64,000 nucleotides of DNA from Flavobacterium fluviatile (GTDB lineage Bacteria > Bacteroidota > Bacteroidia > Flavobacteriales > Flavobacteriaceae), in NCBI RefSeq assembly GCF_010645065.1, contig NZ_JAADZW010000011.1, positions 62,001 to 126,000 of the forward strand, read 5' to 3'. Under the pieces are notes generated by a model. The model saw only the letters and a list, made by a program, of their open reading frames with translations, searched no databases and was not told the origin of the DNA. Position 1 is the stretch's first letter; every line of letters begins with the position of its first letter. Below are positions 28,709 through 36,405 of this stretch, in pieces. Both the position numbers and the translations under genes were made by a program.

Positions 28709-28942
28709 TTATAACGTTGTCCAAATTTTATTATAATGCAATTGAGAAATTACAATGTAAAGTTCTGTAAAACAAATTATCAAGTCTTGCCGAATCAGGA
28801 AAATCAGATGCCAAAAACGGATTAAAATACCATTAGTTGCTATAGTTATATAGGAAACTTCAAAATCGAATGTTTTACTTATGGATGTATATCCAAATAG
28901 CAGAATATAAATCCGGGCAAATCTGTAAATCATAATTGACAT
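28709..28942 (-). pseudogene. Decayed mauE-like remnant
   Basis: The 77-codon frame contains YILLFGYTSISKTFDFE, which aligns with YILLFVYAGISKLLDFE of the intact mauE-like protein encoded just downstream. After that the match fades (a drift to IATNGILIRFWHLIFLIR) and the frame ends. Copy B of the regulatory element sits about 67 bp before its start, as copy A does for the intact gene. This is a duplicated promoter-gene unit whose upstream copy has been truncated and is degrading. Confidence 0.65.
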
Positions 28943-29008
28943 GGCGTGAGGGCATACTAATTTACCCTAGCTTGTACTGCTAAAAATTGGCTAACGATCA
29001 TATATTTA

Positions 29009-29094
29009 GTGTTTTGTAAAGCTAAATTAGAACAATATTGTAGAAGGATTGTTAACAAAAACGATCCAAAATTTGCAAAAAACGATCCATTTTA
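29009..29094. repeat. Regulatory element, copy B, upstream of the mauE-like remnant
   Basis: The diverged second copy of the element at 28620-28704, with the same pair of ACGATCCA half-sites (29061-29068 and 29082-29089, 21 bp apart). It precedes the mauE remnant. The stretch 29095-29356 after it shows no gene or clear structure. Confidence 0.65.
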
Positions 29095-29356
29095 TAGGCT
29101 CTCTAAAAAAGCTAAAACATATAAAAAGTCTAGCAAATACAGGCCTTATGGCGAAAAATCAATAGTTTTTTCCTTATGATACCTAAAATAGCCTTAGAAT
29201 TATGGAGTATAAAAAGCGTCGTAAATCTGAAAGGATGTTTAATATGATATCGATACTAAAAAATTAGGTGAACTTATAAAGAGGGAAGCTAACACAGAAA
29301 CATTTGATATAACTAATTAAAAAAACGACTTTGGAGTTTTTTTCTGCCCCTGCAAG

Positions 29357-29412
29357 GGCAAGTGGTTTTGAGCTGCAGAAAGTATTTCAAGCAGCTCAGA
29401 ACACAACTTGCC
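29357..29412. other. Long imperfect hairpin, candidate oriT or island control site
   Basis: GGCAAGT (29357-29363) pairs with ACTTGCC (29406-29412) and TGAGCTGC (29369-29376) with GCAGCTCA (29391-29398), with a partly paired segment between, giving a stem of about 20 bp. A smaller GCCC/GGGC hairpin overlaps its left foot. It is in the non-coding stretch ahead of the mobilisation gene, where an origin of transfer would be expected. Confidence 0.45.
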
Positions 29413-29433
29413 GTTGTCTGGTGACAACTTTTT
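29413..29433 (+). terminator. Rho-independent terminator
   Basis: GTTGTC-TGGT-GACAAC is a perfect 6-bp hairpin (29413-29428) followed directly by TTTTT. It adjoins the long hairpin at 29357-29412, so together they may end a short untranslated RNA. Confidence 0.55.
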
Positions 29434-29450
29434 AAGGAATGGTTTTATTT

Positions 29451-29473
29451 AAAAGGGCTTAATGCCCTTTTTT
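29451..29473 (+). terminator. Rho-independent terminator
   Basis: AAAGGGC (29452-29458), loop TTAAT, GCCCTTT (29464-29470), then TTTT. A-rich DNA on the left makes it usable on both strands. It lies 20 bp after another terminator-like hairpin. Confidence 0.7.
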
Positions 29474-29610
29474 ATTATAGTAGGTTATATGTACTTTATT
29501 TGAGGACTATAAGTACTGTATGAATACAAGCAAAATTTTGATAAAGCTGGCTGAGATATGGTTATAATGGACTTATATAATTATTAAAGTATGCAGGTAG
29601 ACAAGTCCTC

Positions 29611-29765
29611 AGGTATTCTTGCATTCAAGCATTCAAGTATTTTAGTATTCAAGTGGGAAGGTATCCACTCAATCATGTATTTAAGTGTGCATGTATGCAT
29701 GTATGCAGGGTTTCATTCCTGCCTGCAAGCCTGCACGCAGTCACGCAATCAAGCCTGCAAGTATT
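29611..29765. repeat. Iteron-like short repeats upstream of mobA
   Basis: ATTCAAG occurs three times within 29623-29655. GCATGTAT/GTATGCA units follow at about 29689-29710, then GCCTGCAAG-type units at 29717-29765. The clustered short direct and inverted repeats resemble binding sites of a replication or relaxosome protein. From 29766 to 30241 nothing further was seen. Confidence 0.5.
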
Positions 29766-30241
29766 CATATAGGTCAGCACTTGTTCAGGCAGTGCAGTAT
29801 TACCAATAAGAAAAAAGATATTTTTCCAAAAGAAACAGAAAAAAGGAAAAAAGAAAAAGAAAGCAATCTCAAAGGACGGGATGCAGACAGGCCAAAAGGA
29901 ATCGGAATAAGTCCCGAAGGGTGTCTTGTGAGGTACGAGCAAGGCATTATGCCGAAGTCTTTTTGCCAGACTGAAAGCCCCTCATAACTTTGTTTTCTTT
30001 TTTTATTTTTTTTAAGGAAAATATCAGGTAAAAAGAATCTAATGTATAATTGAATTTTATACGCAGTATCAATCTAGCGATAGTGTGAATTCTGGTGTAT
30101 TATGTTGTGTATTTACTTGACCGCAGATAACATCTGTATATAGAAATAATATGCCAAATACCGCAAAAGACTTCCACATTTCAGTATTGATAATGATTAT
30201 AGAATATATTCGGTATTAAATAATTATTAGAAATTAGAGTC

Positions 30242-30673
30242 ATGGAAATTCAAGAAAAAAGGAATCCCCATAAAGGAGGAAGACACCCTAAAAAAGATCC
30301 TGCGATCCACCGTTATTCCATCAGTCTTAATGAAGTAGAAAATGCCCGCTTTCTAACTCTTTTTGAAACTTCAGGTATGCATGTAATGGCGCACTTTATT
30401 AAAGTGTGTGTTTTTCAAAAAGTGATTAAAACAGTTAAGATTGATAAAGCAGCGATGGATTACTATATGCGCCTGACTACTTTATATGGCCAGTTTAGAG
30501 CTGTTGGTGTAAATTACAATCAGCTAGTGAAGATTTTCTACCGTAATTTTTCCGAAAAACAAGCTTCTGCACACCTTTACAAATTGGAAAAGCAGACAAT
30601 CGAATTATCTGTTTTGTCGAAAAAGATTATAGAGCTCACACAAGAATTTGAAATAAACTATCTCAAAAAATAG
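30242..30673 (+). CDS. MobA-like mobilisation (relaxosome) protein
   Basis: The 143-aa protein has the N-terminal GGRHPKKDPAIHRYSISLNEVENARFL pattern (split here in reading: a basic start, then a ribbon-helix-helix strand RYSISLN) and the middle GVNYNQLVKIF that marks Bacteroidota MobA/MobC-type accessory proteins. Such proteins bind oriT and recruit the relaxase. In intact elements a relaxase gene follows at once; here the next 277 bp are non-coding and no relaxase is present, so the island is either a reduced mobilisable element using a relaxase in trans or a decayed one. Confidence 0.75.
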   Translation: MEIQEKRNPHKGGRHPKKDPAIHRYSISLNEVENARFLTLFETSGMHVMAHFIKVCVFQKVIKTVKIDKAAMDYYMRLTTLYGQFRAVGVNYNQLVKIFYRNFSEKQASAHLYKLEKQTIELSVLSKKIIELTQEFEINYLKK

Positions 30674-30950
30674 AACTTCGAATGTTTGTTGTTTTAATTA
30701 TGCCAAATGCAGTTATTATATTTCATCGAAAAGAAAAAGCAAATGTAATATCATAGTTTGAATTCTATTTTGGCGTTGTAACAAAGGGATAGTCAATTAA
30801 AGTAAAACGTAACAGCCAATAGAAGCCAAAAAACTACATTCAGGATACTGGATAGATTAATTGTTTCTTACTACATTATTTTAGCTATATCAATTGGCTG
30901 ATAAAGTTATTATTACATAAAAAAAAGAAATCAAAACGATATATAGTGTT

Positions 30951-31223
30951 ATGGGAGAAATTTTAACTAAAGAAGATTTACGACAGTTTGGTTTGTTATT
31001 ATTGGATAGCATGCGAACTATAATTCAAGAGAATAATGAAAAAAACCAATCGTCACAGTCTGAATGGATAAAAAGTAAAGCTGTCAGAAAGCTGCTTGAT
31101 ATTTCTGCAGGTTCGGTTCAAAATCTAAGAATGACACGGAAAGTCCGATTTAAAAAGGTTCTCGGCTCGTACTACTACAATAAGGAAGATCTGCTAAAAC
31201 TTTTCAAAGATGAGTCAAATTAA
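30951..31223 (+). CDS. Helix-turn-helix (excisionase-like) protein
   Basis: The 90-aa protein has an N-terminal helix (LTKEDLRQFGLLLLDSM) and a C-terminal winged helix of the MerR/excisionase class: EWIKSKAVRKLLDISAGSVQ, then LRMTRKVRFKKVLGSYYYNKEDL. This type is common beside integrases of Bacteroidota islands, where it may direct excision or regulation. It overlaps the next gene by 14 bp. Confidence 0.78.
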   Translation: MGEILTKEDLRQFGLLLLDSMRTIIQENNEKNQSSQSEWIKSKAVRKLLDISAGSVQNLRMTRKVRFKKVLGSYYYNKEDLLKLFKDESN

Positions 31224-31527
31224 TAATATAACCGAACACCAAGTCATAGATTGCTTATCTATTTATATGGAAGATCCGCAGCTCAACGTATGGCATTTGG
31301 CTATTTTAAATGCTATTTTAAGTTTGGGCTATAGGCAGGGAGAGAGGCAGAGAATTAAAGTCAGCCGCCGTAAGCTCATGTTATTGTCGCATATTAGTAC
31401 ACTTCCCACTTATCATAAATATTTTAAACAGCTTCAGGATTTGGGCTATATTAAATATATGCCTTCTTATCATCCTGGTTATAGAAGTGAAGTTGAATTA
31501 TATCAAGAGAGGTTATCTCAATTATGA
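31210..31527 (+). CDS. Small winged-helix-like island protein
   Basis: The 105-aa protein reads as a winged helix: LNVWHLAILNAILSLGYRQG, KVSRRKLMLLSHISTLPTYH, KYFKQLQDLGYIKYMPSYHP. It resembles small replication-initiation or transcription factors found next to excisionase-like genes. Its start lies inside the end of the excisionase-like gene, so the two are translationally coupled. Its stop codon lies in the loop region of a terminator hairpin. Confidence 0.7.
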   Translation: MSQINNITEHQVIDCLSIYMEDPQLNVWHLAILNAILSLGYRQGERQRIKVSRRKLMLLSHISTLPTYHKYFKQLQDLGYIKYMPSYHPGYRSEVELYQERLSQL

Positions 31528-31546
31528 GATAACCTCTTTCTTTTTT
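31507..31546 (+). terminator. Strong terminator overlapping a stop codon
   Basis: GAGGTTATCTCA (31509-31520), loop ATTA, TGAGATAACCTC (31525-31536), then a T-rich run. The 12-bp stem is perfect, and the stop TGA of the winged-helix gene is the first codon of its right arm. Confidence 0.85.
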
Positions 31547-31573
31547 GTATTAAATTATTTTGGAGATTATAAT

Positions 31574-32884
31574 CTAAGAGGATGAAATATTATATTTCTC
31601 TCTAATTATTTCTATTTCTTTCGCCAGTCTGCTCAGAGCAGTTAGATCTTCCTGTGATATTTCAGTTTTATCAGGGTTCAGTTTTTTATTCAGCAGTGTC
31701 ATTTCCCGGCCTATAGTAGCCTGCTCGGTAATAGCGTAAGATTCCGTCTGTTTAACTGATGAATGTCCCAGCATCTCCTTTACTACATTGATTGGGACAT
31801 TATTGTTTAATGTTACTGTGCTTCCAAAAGTTCTGCGTGCCATATGTGTATTGAGCGTGAATGGAAAACCGCACAATGCAGCAATTTCCTTGAGGTATTC
31901 ATTCATTTTCTGATTTGAAGAAACCGGCAATACAGTTCCCCGCTTAAGACAGAGCGGATGATCTTTGTATTTTTCAAGAATTTCGATCGCCTTGGGAAGA
32001 AGCGGGATTCTTGCCGTAGAATTTGTTTTCTGCCTCTCAGATAAAATCCACTGATTTCCGTCAACGCCATCTTTTATGTCAGCTTTTTGGAGCTGAAATG
32101 CATCAATATAAGCAAGTCCTGTGTAGCACTGGAAAACAAAAATATCCCGCACGGTATTAAGCCGGTCAATCGAAAATTCGCGTCTTTCCAGTTCAGCCAA
32201 TTCTTTTGCAGATATAGGCTTCTTTATGATTTTAGTTTTCTTTCCTTTAAAATTCTTAAATGGATCTTTGATAATGATTTCTTTATCTATGGCCCGTATT
32301 ACAATTTTCTTGAAATTGGAAATGTATTTAAGTGTGGTATTATTTGCGCATTTCCTTACGGTACGGAGATAGAACTCAAAGTCTTTTATGAATTCAAAAT
32401 TTAAATCTGCAAATTCAAAGTCACTAGTATTGTATTTGAATTTAATGAAAGCCGTTAGGTGATTTTTAGTAATATTGAATCTCTCTAATGTGGCTTCTGT
32501 ATATCCGTTGCCAATTAGGGCTTTCAATTCATCATTGTGTTTTTGAAATTCTTCCAGCACCTTGGCTCTGGGTGTCATTCTTCCCATAACATGATCCATA
32601 ATCTTTTGTGAAGTTATGGGTTTTCCGGTATACATAATTTCGGATTTGATTTCATGGATCTTCATAGCGAGTGAATCCAGAAAAAAGTTCAGGGATTTCG
32701 CGTCTTCTTTTGTACCTGTTGCTCTCTCGGTTTTCTGGTTCCAGCGCTCGCTGTCCCACTTCCGTCTTGTGGATGCTTCTTTCGGGATTCCGTCAACGGT
32801 TATCCTAAAATAAACGATTCTAATGTTACTCTCATTGCGGGCTGCTTTCAAAAAGAAAATTAGCCCAAAGCTGTTCTCTAGCAT
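31574..32884 (-). CDS. Tyrosine recombinase (island integrase)
   Basis: The 436-aa protein has the Bacteroidota integrase plan: an arm-binding N-terminus (RIVYFRITVDGIPKEASTRRKWD), a SAM-like core-binding domain (about 110-210) and a catalytic domain with HMARRTF (HxxR), LGHSSVKQTESYA (H and the nucleophile Tyr near 382) and a beta-hairpin KTNSTARIPLL. In CYTGLAYID the first catalytic Arg is replaced by Ala, a change also known in several Bacteroidota integrases such as IntDOT relatives (there Ser). It points away from tRNA-Ser 290 bp off, the usual place for an island integrase. Confidence 0.92.
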   Translation of the reverse strand: MLENSFGLIFFLKAARNESNIRIVYFRITVDGIPKEASTRRKWDSERWNQKTERATGTKEDAKSLNFFLDSLAMKIHEIKSEIMYTGKPITSQKIMDHVMGRMTPRAKVLEEFQKHNDELKALIGNGYTEATLERFNITKNHLTAFIKFKYNTSDFEFADLNFEFIKDFEFYLRTVRKCANNTTLKYISNFKKIVIRAIDKEIIIKDPFKNFKGKKTKIIKKPISAKELAELERREFSIDRLNTVRDIFVFQCYTGLAYIDAFQLQKADIKDGVDGNQWILSERQKTNSTARIPLLPKAIEILEKYKDHPLCLKRGTVLPVSSNQKMNEYLKEIAALCGFPFTLNTHMARRTFGSTVTLNNNVPINVVKEMLGHSSVKQTESYAITEQATIGREMTLLNKKLNPDKTEISQEDLTALSRLAKEIEIIREKYNISSS

Positions 32885-32985
32885 AATTCAACTTATTAGA
32901 TTAGTAAATGTAGAATTATAACCTCATTTAAACAAGATGTAAACGTGCTTAACCCCTTTGATATCGCGACTTAAGATGAAATTTT

Positions 32986-33029
32986 GTGGCACATTTTCGA
33001 AATTTCCAAGTGTGCCACGAATGTGCCAC
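32986..33029. promoter_or_regulatory. Three TGTGCCAC sites next to the integrase gene
   Basis: GTGGCACA at 32986-32993 (inverted) and TGTGCCAC at 33011-33018 and 33022-33029 form a cluster about 100 bp from the integrase start. Likely arm-type integrase sites or an operator. The island junction probably lies close by, left of the tRNA terminator. Confidence 0.5.
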
Positions 33030-33070
33030 AAAGATTTTGTTCGATTTTATAAATATTGAAAAGTGGTATA

Positions 33071-33109
33071 AAAGAAAAAACCCTGCAAATCGTTGGATTT
33101 GCAGGGTTT
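33071..33109 (-). terminator. Terminator of tRNA-Ser
   Basis: AAACCCTGCAAATC (33078-33091), loop GTTG, GATTTGCAGGGTTT (33096-33109): a perfect 14-bp stem. On the minus strand it is followed by TTTTTTCTTT, so it terminates the tRNA transcript. Confidence 0.85.
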
Positions 33110-33175
33110 ACCGCTCTTTTTGGCCTTTTTTGAAAACTTTGAAAATCTTATTTTTCCTTTGTTTTCGGGCCTTCG

Positions 33176-33260
33176 CGGAGAAAGAGGGATTCGAACCCCC
33201 GGACCTGTTACAGTCAACAGTTTTCAAGACTGCCGCATTCGACCGCTCTGCCATTTCTCC
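33176..33260 (-). tRNA. tRNA-Ser (anticodon TGA)
   Basis: The minus strand begins GGAGAAATGGCAGAG and ends with TTTCTCC plus a discriminator G; acceptor arms GGAGAAA/TTTCTCC pair fully. The anticodon loop CTTGAAA is closed by GCAGT/ACTGT (one GU), giving TGA. A long variable arm and GGTTCGAATCC T-loop are typical of a class II tRNA-Ser. CCA is not encoded. Confidence 0.95.
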
Positions 33261-33409
33261 AGTATGTTGCTCTCATTTGCTGATTGCGAGTGCAAATATA
33301 AGACGCTTTTTCGGTTCTCAAAACTTTTTTTCAAGTTTTTTTTAAACTTTTTTCGATCGATTTACAAATGTCTAATTATCAGTATTTATTAAAGTAGATT
33401 TTTAAAAAT

Positions 33410-33808
33410 TTATTCTAAATCATCCACAATAGGCGTCGGTTTCTTGTTTTCATCTACGGCAACAAACGAAAAAGTTCCGGAAACTACAGTTTCACGAAGT
33501 TCTGAATACATCTGTTCCATGAAAATATCAACGTGAATTTTACAGCTTGTTCTTCCAACGCTGATTACTTTTGCTACTAGTTCAATTAAAGTGCCTGCCG
33601 GAATTGCTTTTTTAAAGTCAATCTGACCTGTTGAAATCGTTACTACCTTTTTTCGGCTGAAACGTGTGGCACAAATAAAAGCAACCTCATCCATGAGATG
33701 AAGGGCTGTTCCTCCAAATAATGTATCATAATGATTGGTAGTACTTGGAAAAACAGCTTTGAAGATACGAGTTTCAGACTTTATGATTCTTTCCTCTAAA
33801 GTGCCCAT
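33410..33808 (-). CDS. Acyl-CoA thioesterase (hotdog fold)
   Basis: The 132-aa protein matches the YciA/BFIT-type cytosolic acyl-CoA hydrolases: FPSTTNHYDTLFGGTALHLMDE contains the N-x-x-x-T-L-F-G-G-x-x-L-x-x-M-D active-site helix, followed by KKAIPAGTLIELVAKVISVGRTS. It would cleave acyl-CoA thioesters in the cytosol. It is the last gene of the tpx-to-thioesterase operon, 1 bp after ribBA. Confidence 0.9.
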   Translation of the reverse strand: MGTLEERIIKSETRIFKAVFPSTTNHYDTLFGGTALHLMDEVAFICATRFSRKKVVTISTGQIDFKKAIPAGTLIELVAKVISVGRTSCKIHVDIFMEQMYSELRETVVSGTFSFVAVDENKKPTPIVDDLE

Positions 33809-33809
33809 A

Positions 33810-34940
33810 TTAATAATTTACATATTCTGTAATTTCCAATCCGTAACCGATCATCCCCACACGTTTTGTCTGTTGGGTATTTGAAACTAATTTTATTTTT
33901 GAAATATCAAGATCGTGTAAAATCTGGGCTCCTATTCCGTAATCTTTTGTATCAATCACTACCTTTGGTGCTTTCATTGTTCCTTCTGCCTGTAAAGCTT
34001 TCAATTCTGAAATACGGTTTAAAAGATTAACCGCAGTCATATCCTGATTGATAAAAATAACAGCTCCTTTTCCGTCTTCGTTGATGATCTTAAACATATC
34101 ATCTAATTGCTGATCTACATTGTTTGTTAAAGTACCCAATAAATCATTATTTACCTGAGATGAGTGGATACGGGTTAAAATAGACTCACCTAAATTCCAT
34201 GTCCCTTTCGTTAGGGCAATATGTATTTGTTTATTGGTAGTTTGCTCGTAAGCTCTTAATCTGAATGTGCCAAAACGGGTTTCTATGTCGAAATCCTCTT
34301 TCTTAACAATTAAGCTGTCGTGCTGCATTCTGTATGCTACCAAATCCTCAATAGAAACTAATTTTAAGTTGAATTTTTTAGCTACTTCCACCAATTGTGG
34401 CAAACGTGCCATTGTACCATCTTCATTCAGGATTTCACAAATTACTCCGGCAGGTTTAAATCCCGCAAGTCTTGCGAAATCAATAGCTGCTTCTGTATGA
34501 CCTGTTCTTCTTAAAACTCCTCCCTGCTTAGCAATTAGAGGAAAAATATGTCCGGGACGTGCCAATTCGTGTGGTTTAGTATTTGGATCTATAAGCGATA
34601 ATACTGTTTTTGAGCGGTCAGCAGCTGAAATTCCTGTGCTGACTCCTTTACCTTTCAAATCAACAGAAACAGTAAAAGCGGTTTCCATATGATCTGTGTT
34701 ATTCGTTACCATGGCACGTAAGTCGAGTTCCTTACAACGGCTTTCGGTTAGAGGAGTACAAATTAATCCGCGGCCGTGTGTAGCCATAAAGTTGATCATT
34801 TCCGGAGTCGTTTTTTCGGCTGCAGCCAAAAAATCACCTTCATTTTCGCGATCTTCATCATCGACTACAATTATTACCTTACCCTGACGAATATCCTCTA
34901 TAGCTTCTTCAATGGTATTGAGTTGTATTTTTGTTGACAT
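33810..34940 (-). CDS. ribB: RibBA: active DHBP synthase fused to a degenerate GTP cyclohydrolase II domain
   Basis: In the 376-aa protein, residues 1-205 are an intact 3,4-dihydroxy-2-butanone-4-phosphate synthase: VDDEDRENEGDF, THGRGLIC, TGISAADRS, RPGHIFPL and RRTGHTEAAID. It supplies the four-carbon unit of riboflavin. The C-terminal half has the GTP cyclohydrolase II outline (RFGTFRLRAYE, IHSSQ, YGIGAQILHDL, YGLEITEY), but the Zn motif CxxGDxxxSxxCDC is replaced by QVNNDLLGTLTNNVD, so all three cysteines are gone, and the RHEGRGIGL segment is absent. That domain should be catalytically dead, so a separate RibA is expected elsewhere in the genome. Confidence 0.92.
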   Translation of the reverse strand: MSTKIQLNTIEEAIEDIRQGKVIIVVDDEDRENEGDFLAAAEKTTPEMINFMATHGRGLICTPLTESRCKELDLRAMVTNNTDHMETAFTVSVDLKGKGVSTGISAADRSKTVLSLIDPNTKPHELARPGHIFPLIAKQGGVLRRTGHTEAAIDFARLAGFKPAGVICEILNEDGTMARLPQLVEVAKKFNLKLVSIEDLVAYRMQHDSLIVKKEDFDIETRFGTFRLRAYEQTTNKQIHIALTKGTWNLGESILTRIHSSQVNNDLLGTLTNNVDQQLDDMFKIINEDGKGAVIFINQDMTAVNLLNRISELKALQAEGTMKAPKVVIDTKDYGIGAQILHDLDISKIKLVSNTQQTKRVGMIGYGLEITEYVNY

Positions 34941-34942
34941 AA

Positions 34943-36397
34943 TTATTGTTGTTTTTGAGCTGGGAAAAATCGCTCGGAAATTTTTTGAAATGTTTGTTGA
35001 ATAGGAGTTATAATAATATCAAAATTGATAAGACCATTATCATTAGTAGCCCGGTAAGTCAATAAAATTGCCAAAGGGGATAATATGAACGAAGACATCC
35101 ATGCTCCCATGAATGGTGTCATTCCGCCTTCTTGTGAAAGTCTTTTTCCAAAGGTATTAATAAAATGGAATGTAATAAAGATTAAAACAGCAAATACAAT
35201 GGGTAATCCAAGTCCTCCTTTTCTAATAATGGCACCTAATGGGGCACCGATAAAAAACATCAAGAAACAGGCAAATGCGATAACAAACTTTTCATAAAGA
35301 GCTGTAAGGTGTTTGTTGATATCACGCTGTTTGTCCTTTAGTTCTTTTTGAGTAGATTCAATAGAGTAGATAGTGCTGGTTAAATTGCTGCTAGCCATAT
35401 CTAAAATTGCCTTTTTTTGTTTATTATCATAAACAGACAAAAGATTGTTGGGTAATGATTTTTTTTTCTGCTTTTCTTTTTGAACACTAACAAATTTTGA
35501 TAATCCAACCCGTTGATTTATGTTTTCAGTAAATGAAACAACTTCATTATCTCTGTTTTTATTTAAAGAATCGAGTGTGTAGCGCAACTCATTAACATTA
35601 AGCATTGTACTGGTGCTGTTAATGTTTTCGTTTTCAGTGTCGGTTTTATTTAATTCAGATAAGTCGATATTGATAATCTGTTTTTTGAAAGCCCCTTTTA
35701 CAAAAGGCAATTTTGCTCTGTCTTCATATTTCTTTGGAGTAACATCCTGATAATAATATCCGTCATTAAGTACTAATTGTAGAATACTGGACTTTTCGCT
35801 GCTTATTAATTCTCCGTTTTTGGCTTTTATAACTGTTTTGTTTTCCCCCATATTTGAAGGCTTCTCATGGATAGTAACTCCTGTTAAAATATTTCCGTTT
35901 TCACCGGATTTTTTATTTACCTTGATGTTGTAGAAGCCGACATCATTAAATTGTCCTTCAGCTATTGCCATTGCAGGTTTGGCCTGTGCAATATTTTTTC
36001 TGAAATTAACAAATTTATATTCGGCATACGGAATAACATTATTAGAAAACCAAAACGCAACAATACTTAACACAAAGATAAAAATAATCAGCACCCTCAT
36101 CGCGCGCTGAAGAGAAATGCCCGAAGATTTCATTGCCGCAAACTCATAATTTTCAGCCAAATTACCAAAAGTCATTATCGAAGCCAATAAAACAGATAAT
36201 GGCAAAACAAGCGGAATAATTCTCGGCATTGAGAATAGTAGGAACTTTACTACTAATATCAAATCAAGATCTTTGCCGGCTAATTCAGAAATAAAAAGCC
36301 ATACTGTTTGCAGTATGAATATAAAAAAAAGGATTACAAATACCGTAGTAAATGTAATCAGGAATGTTTTTAATAAATATTTGTCTAAAATTTTCAA
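34943..36397 (-). CDS. LptF/LptG-family permease (LPS export)
   Basis: The 484-aa protein has the YjgP/YjgQ layout: MKILDKYLLKTFLITFTTVFVILF at the start, membrane helices near 10-35, 55-80 and 100-120 (SVLLASIMTFGNLAENYEFAAMKSSGIS is the family signature), a large periplasmic jellyroll insert (about 130-350), and three C-terminal helices. It works in the inner-membrane LptB2FG complex that extracts LPS. Gene spacing is 2 bp to ribBA and 8 bp from lolA. LptF and LptG cannot be told apart here. Confidence 0.92.
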   Translation of the reverse strand: MKILDKYLLKTFLITFTTVFVILFFIFILQTVWLFISELAGKDLDLILVVKFLLFSMPRIIPLVLPLSVLLASIMTFGNLAENYEFAAMKSSGISLQRAMRVLIIFIFVLSIVAFWFSNNVIPYAEYKFVNFRKNIAQAKPAMAIAEGQFNDVGFYNIKVNKKSGENGNILTGVTIHEKPSNMGENKTVIKAKNGELISSEKSSILQLVLNDGYYYQDVTPKKYEDRAKLPFVKGAFKKQIINIDLSELNKTDTENENINSTSTMLNVNELRYTLDSLNKNRDNEVVSFTENINQRVGLSKFVSVQKEKQKKKSLPNNLLSVYDNKQKKAILDMASSNLTSTIYSIESTQKELKDKQRDINKHLTALYEKFVIAFACFLMFFIGAPLGAIIRKGGLGLPIVFAVLIFITFHFINTFGKRLSQEGGMTPFMGAWMSSFILSPLAILLTYRATNDNGLINFDIIITPIQQTFQKISERFFPAQKQQ

Positions 36398-36405
36398 CCT
36401 TGTAA

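Noticed and set aside
29591..29987. Frames on both strands in the repeat region upstream of mobA
   Set aside because: Translations are made of the short repeats (Cys/Ala/His-rich) and overlap on both strands; no protein family.
32986..33392. Plus-strand frames across the tRNA region
   Set aside because: They run across tRNA-Ser, its terminator and the TGTGCCAC sites; shadows of RNA sequence.
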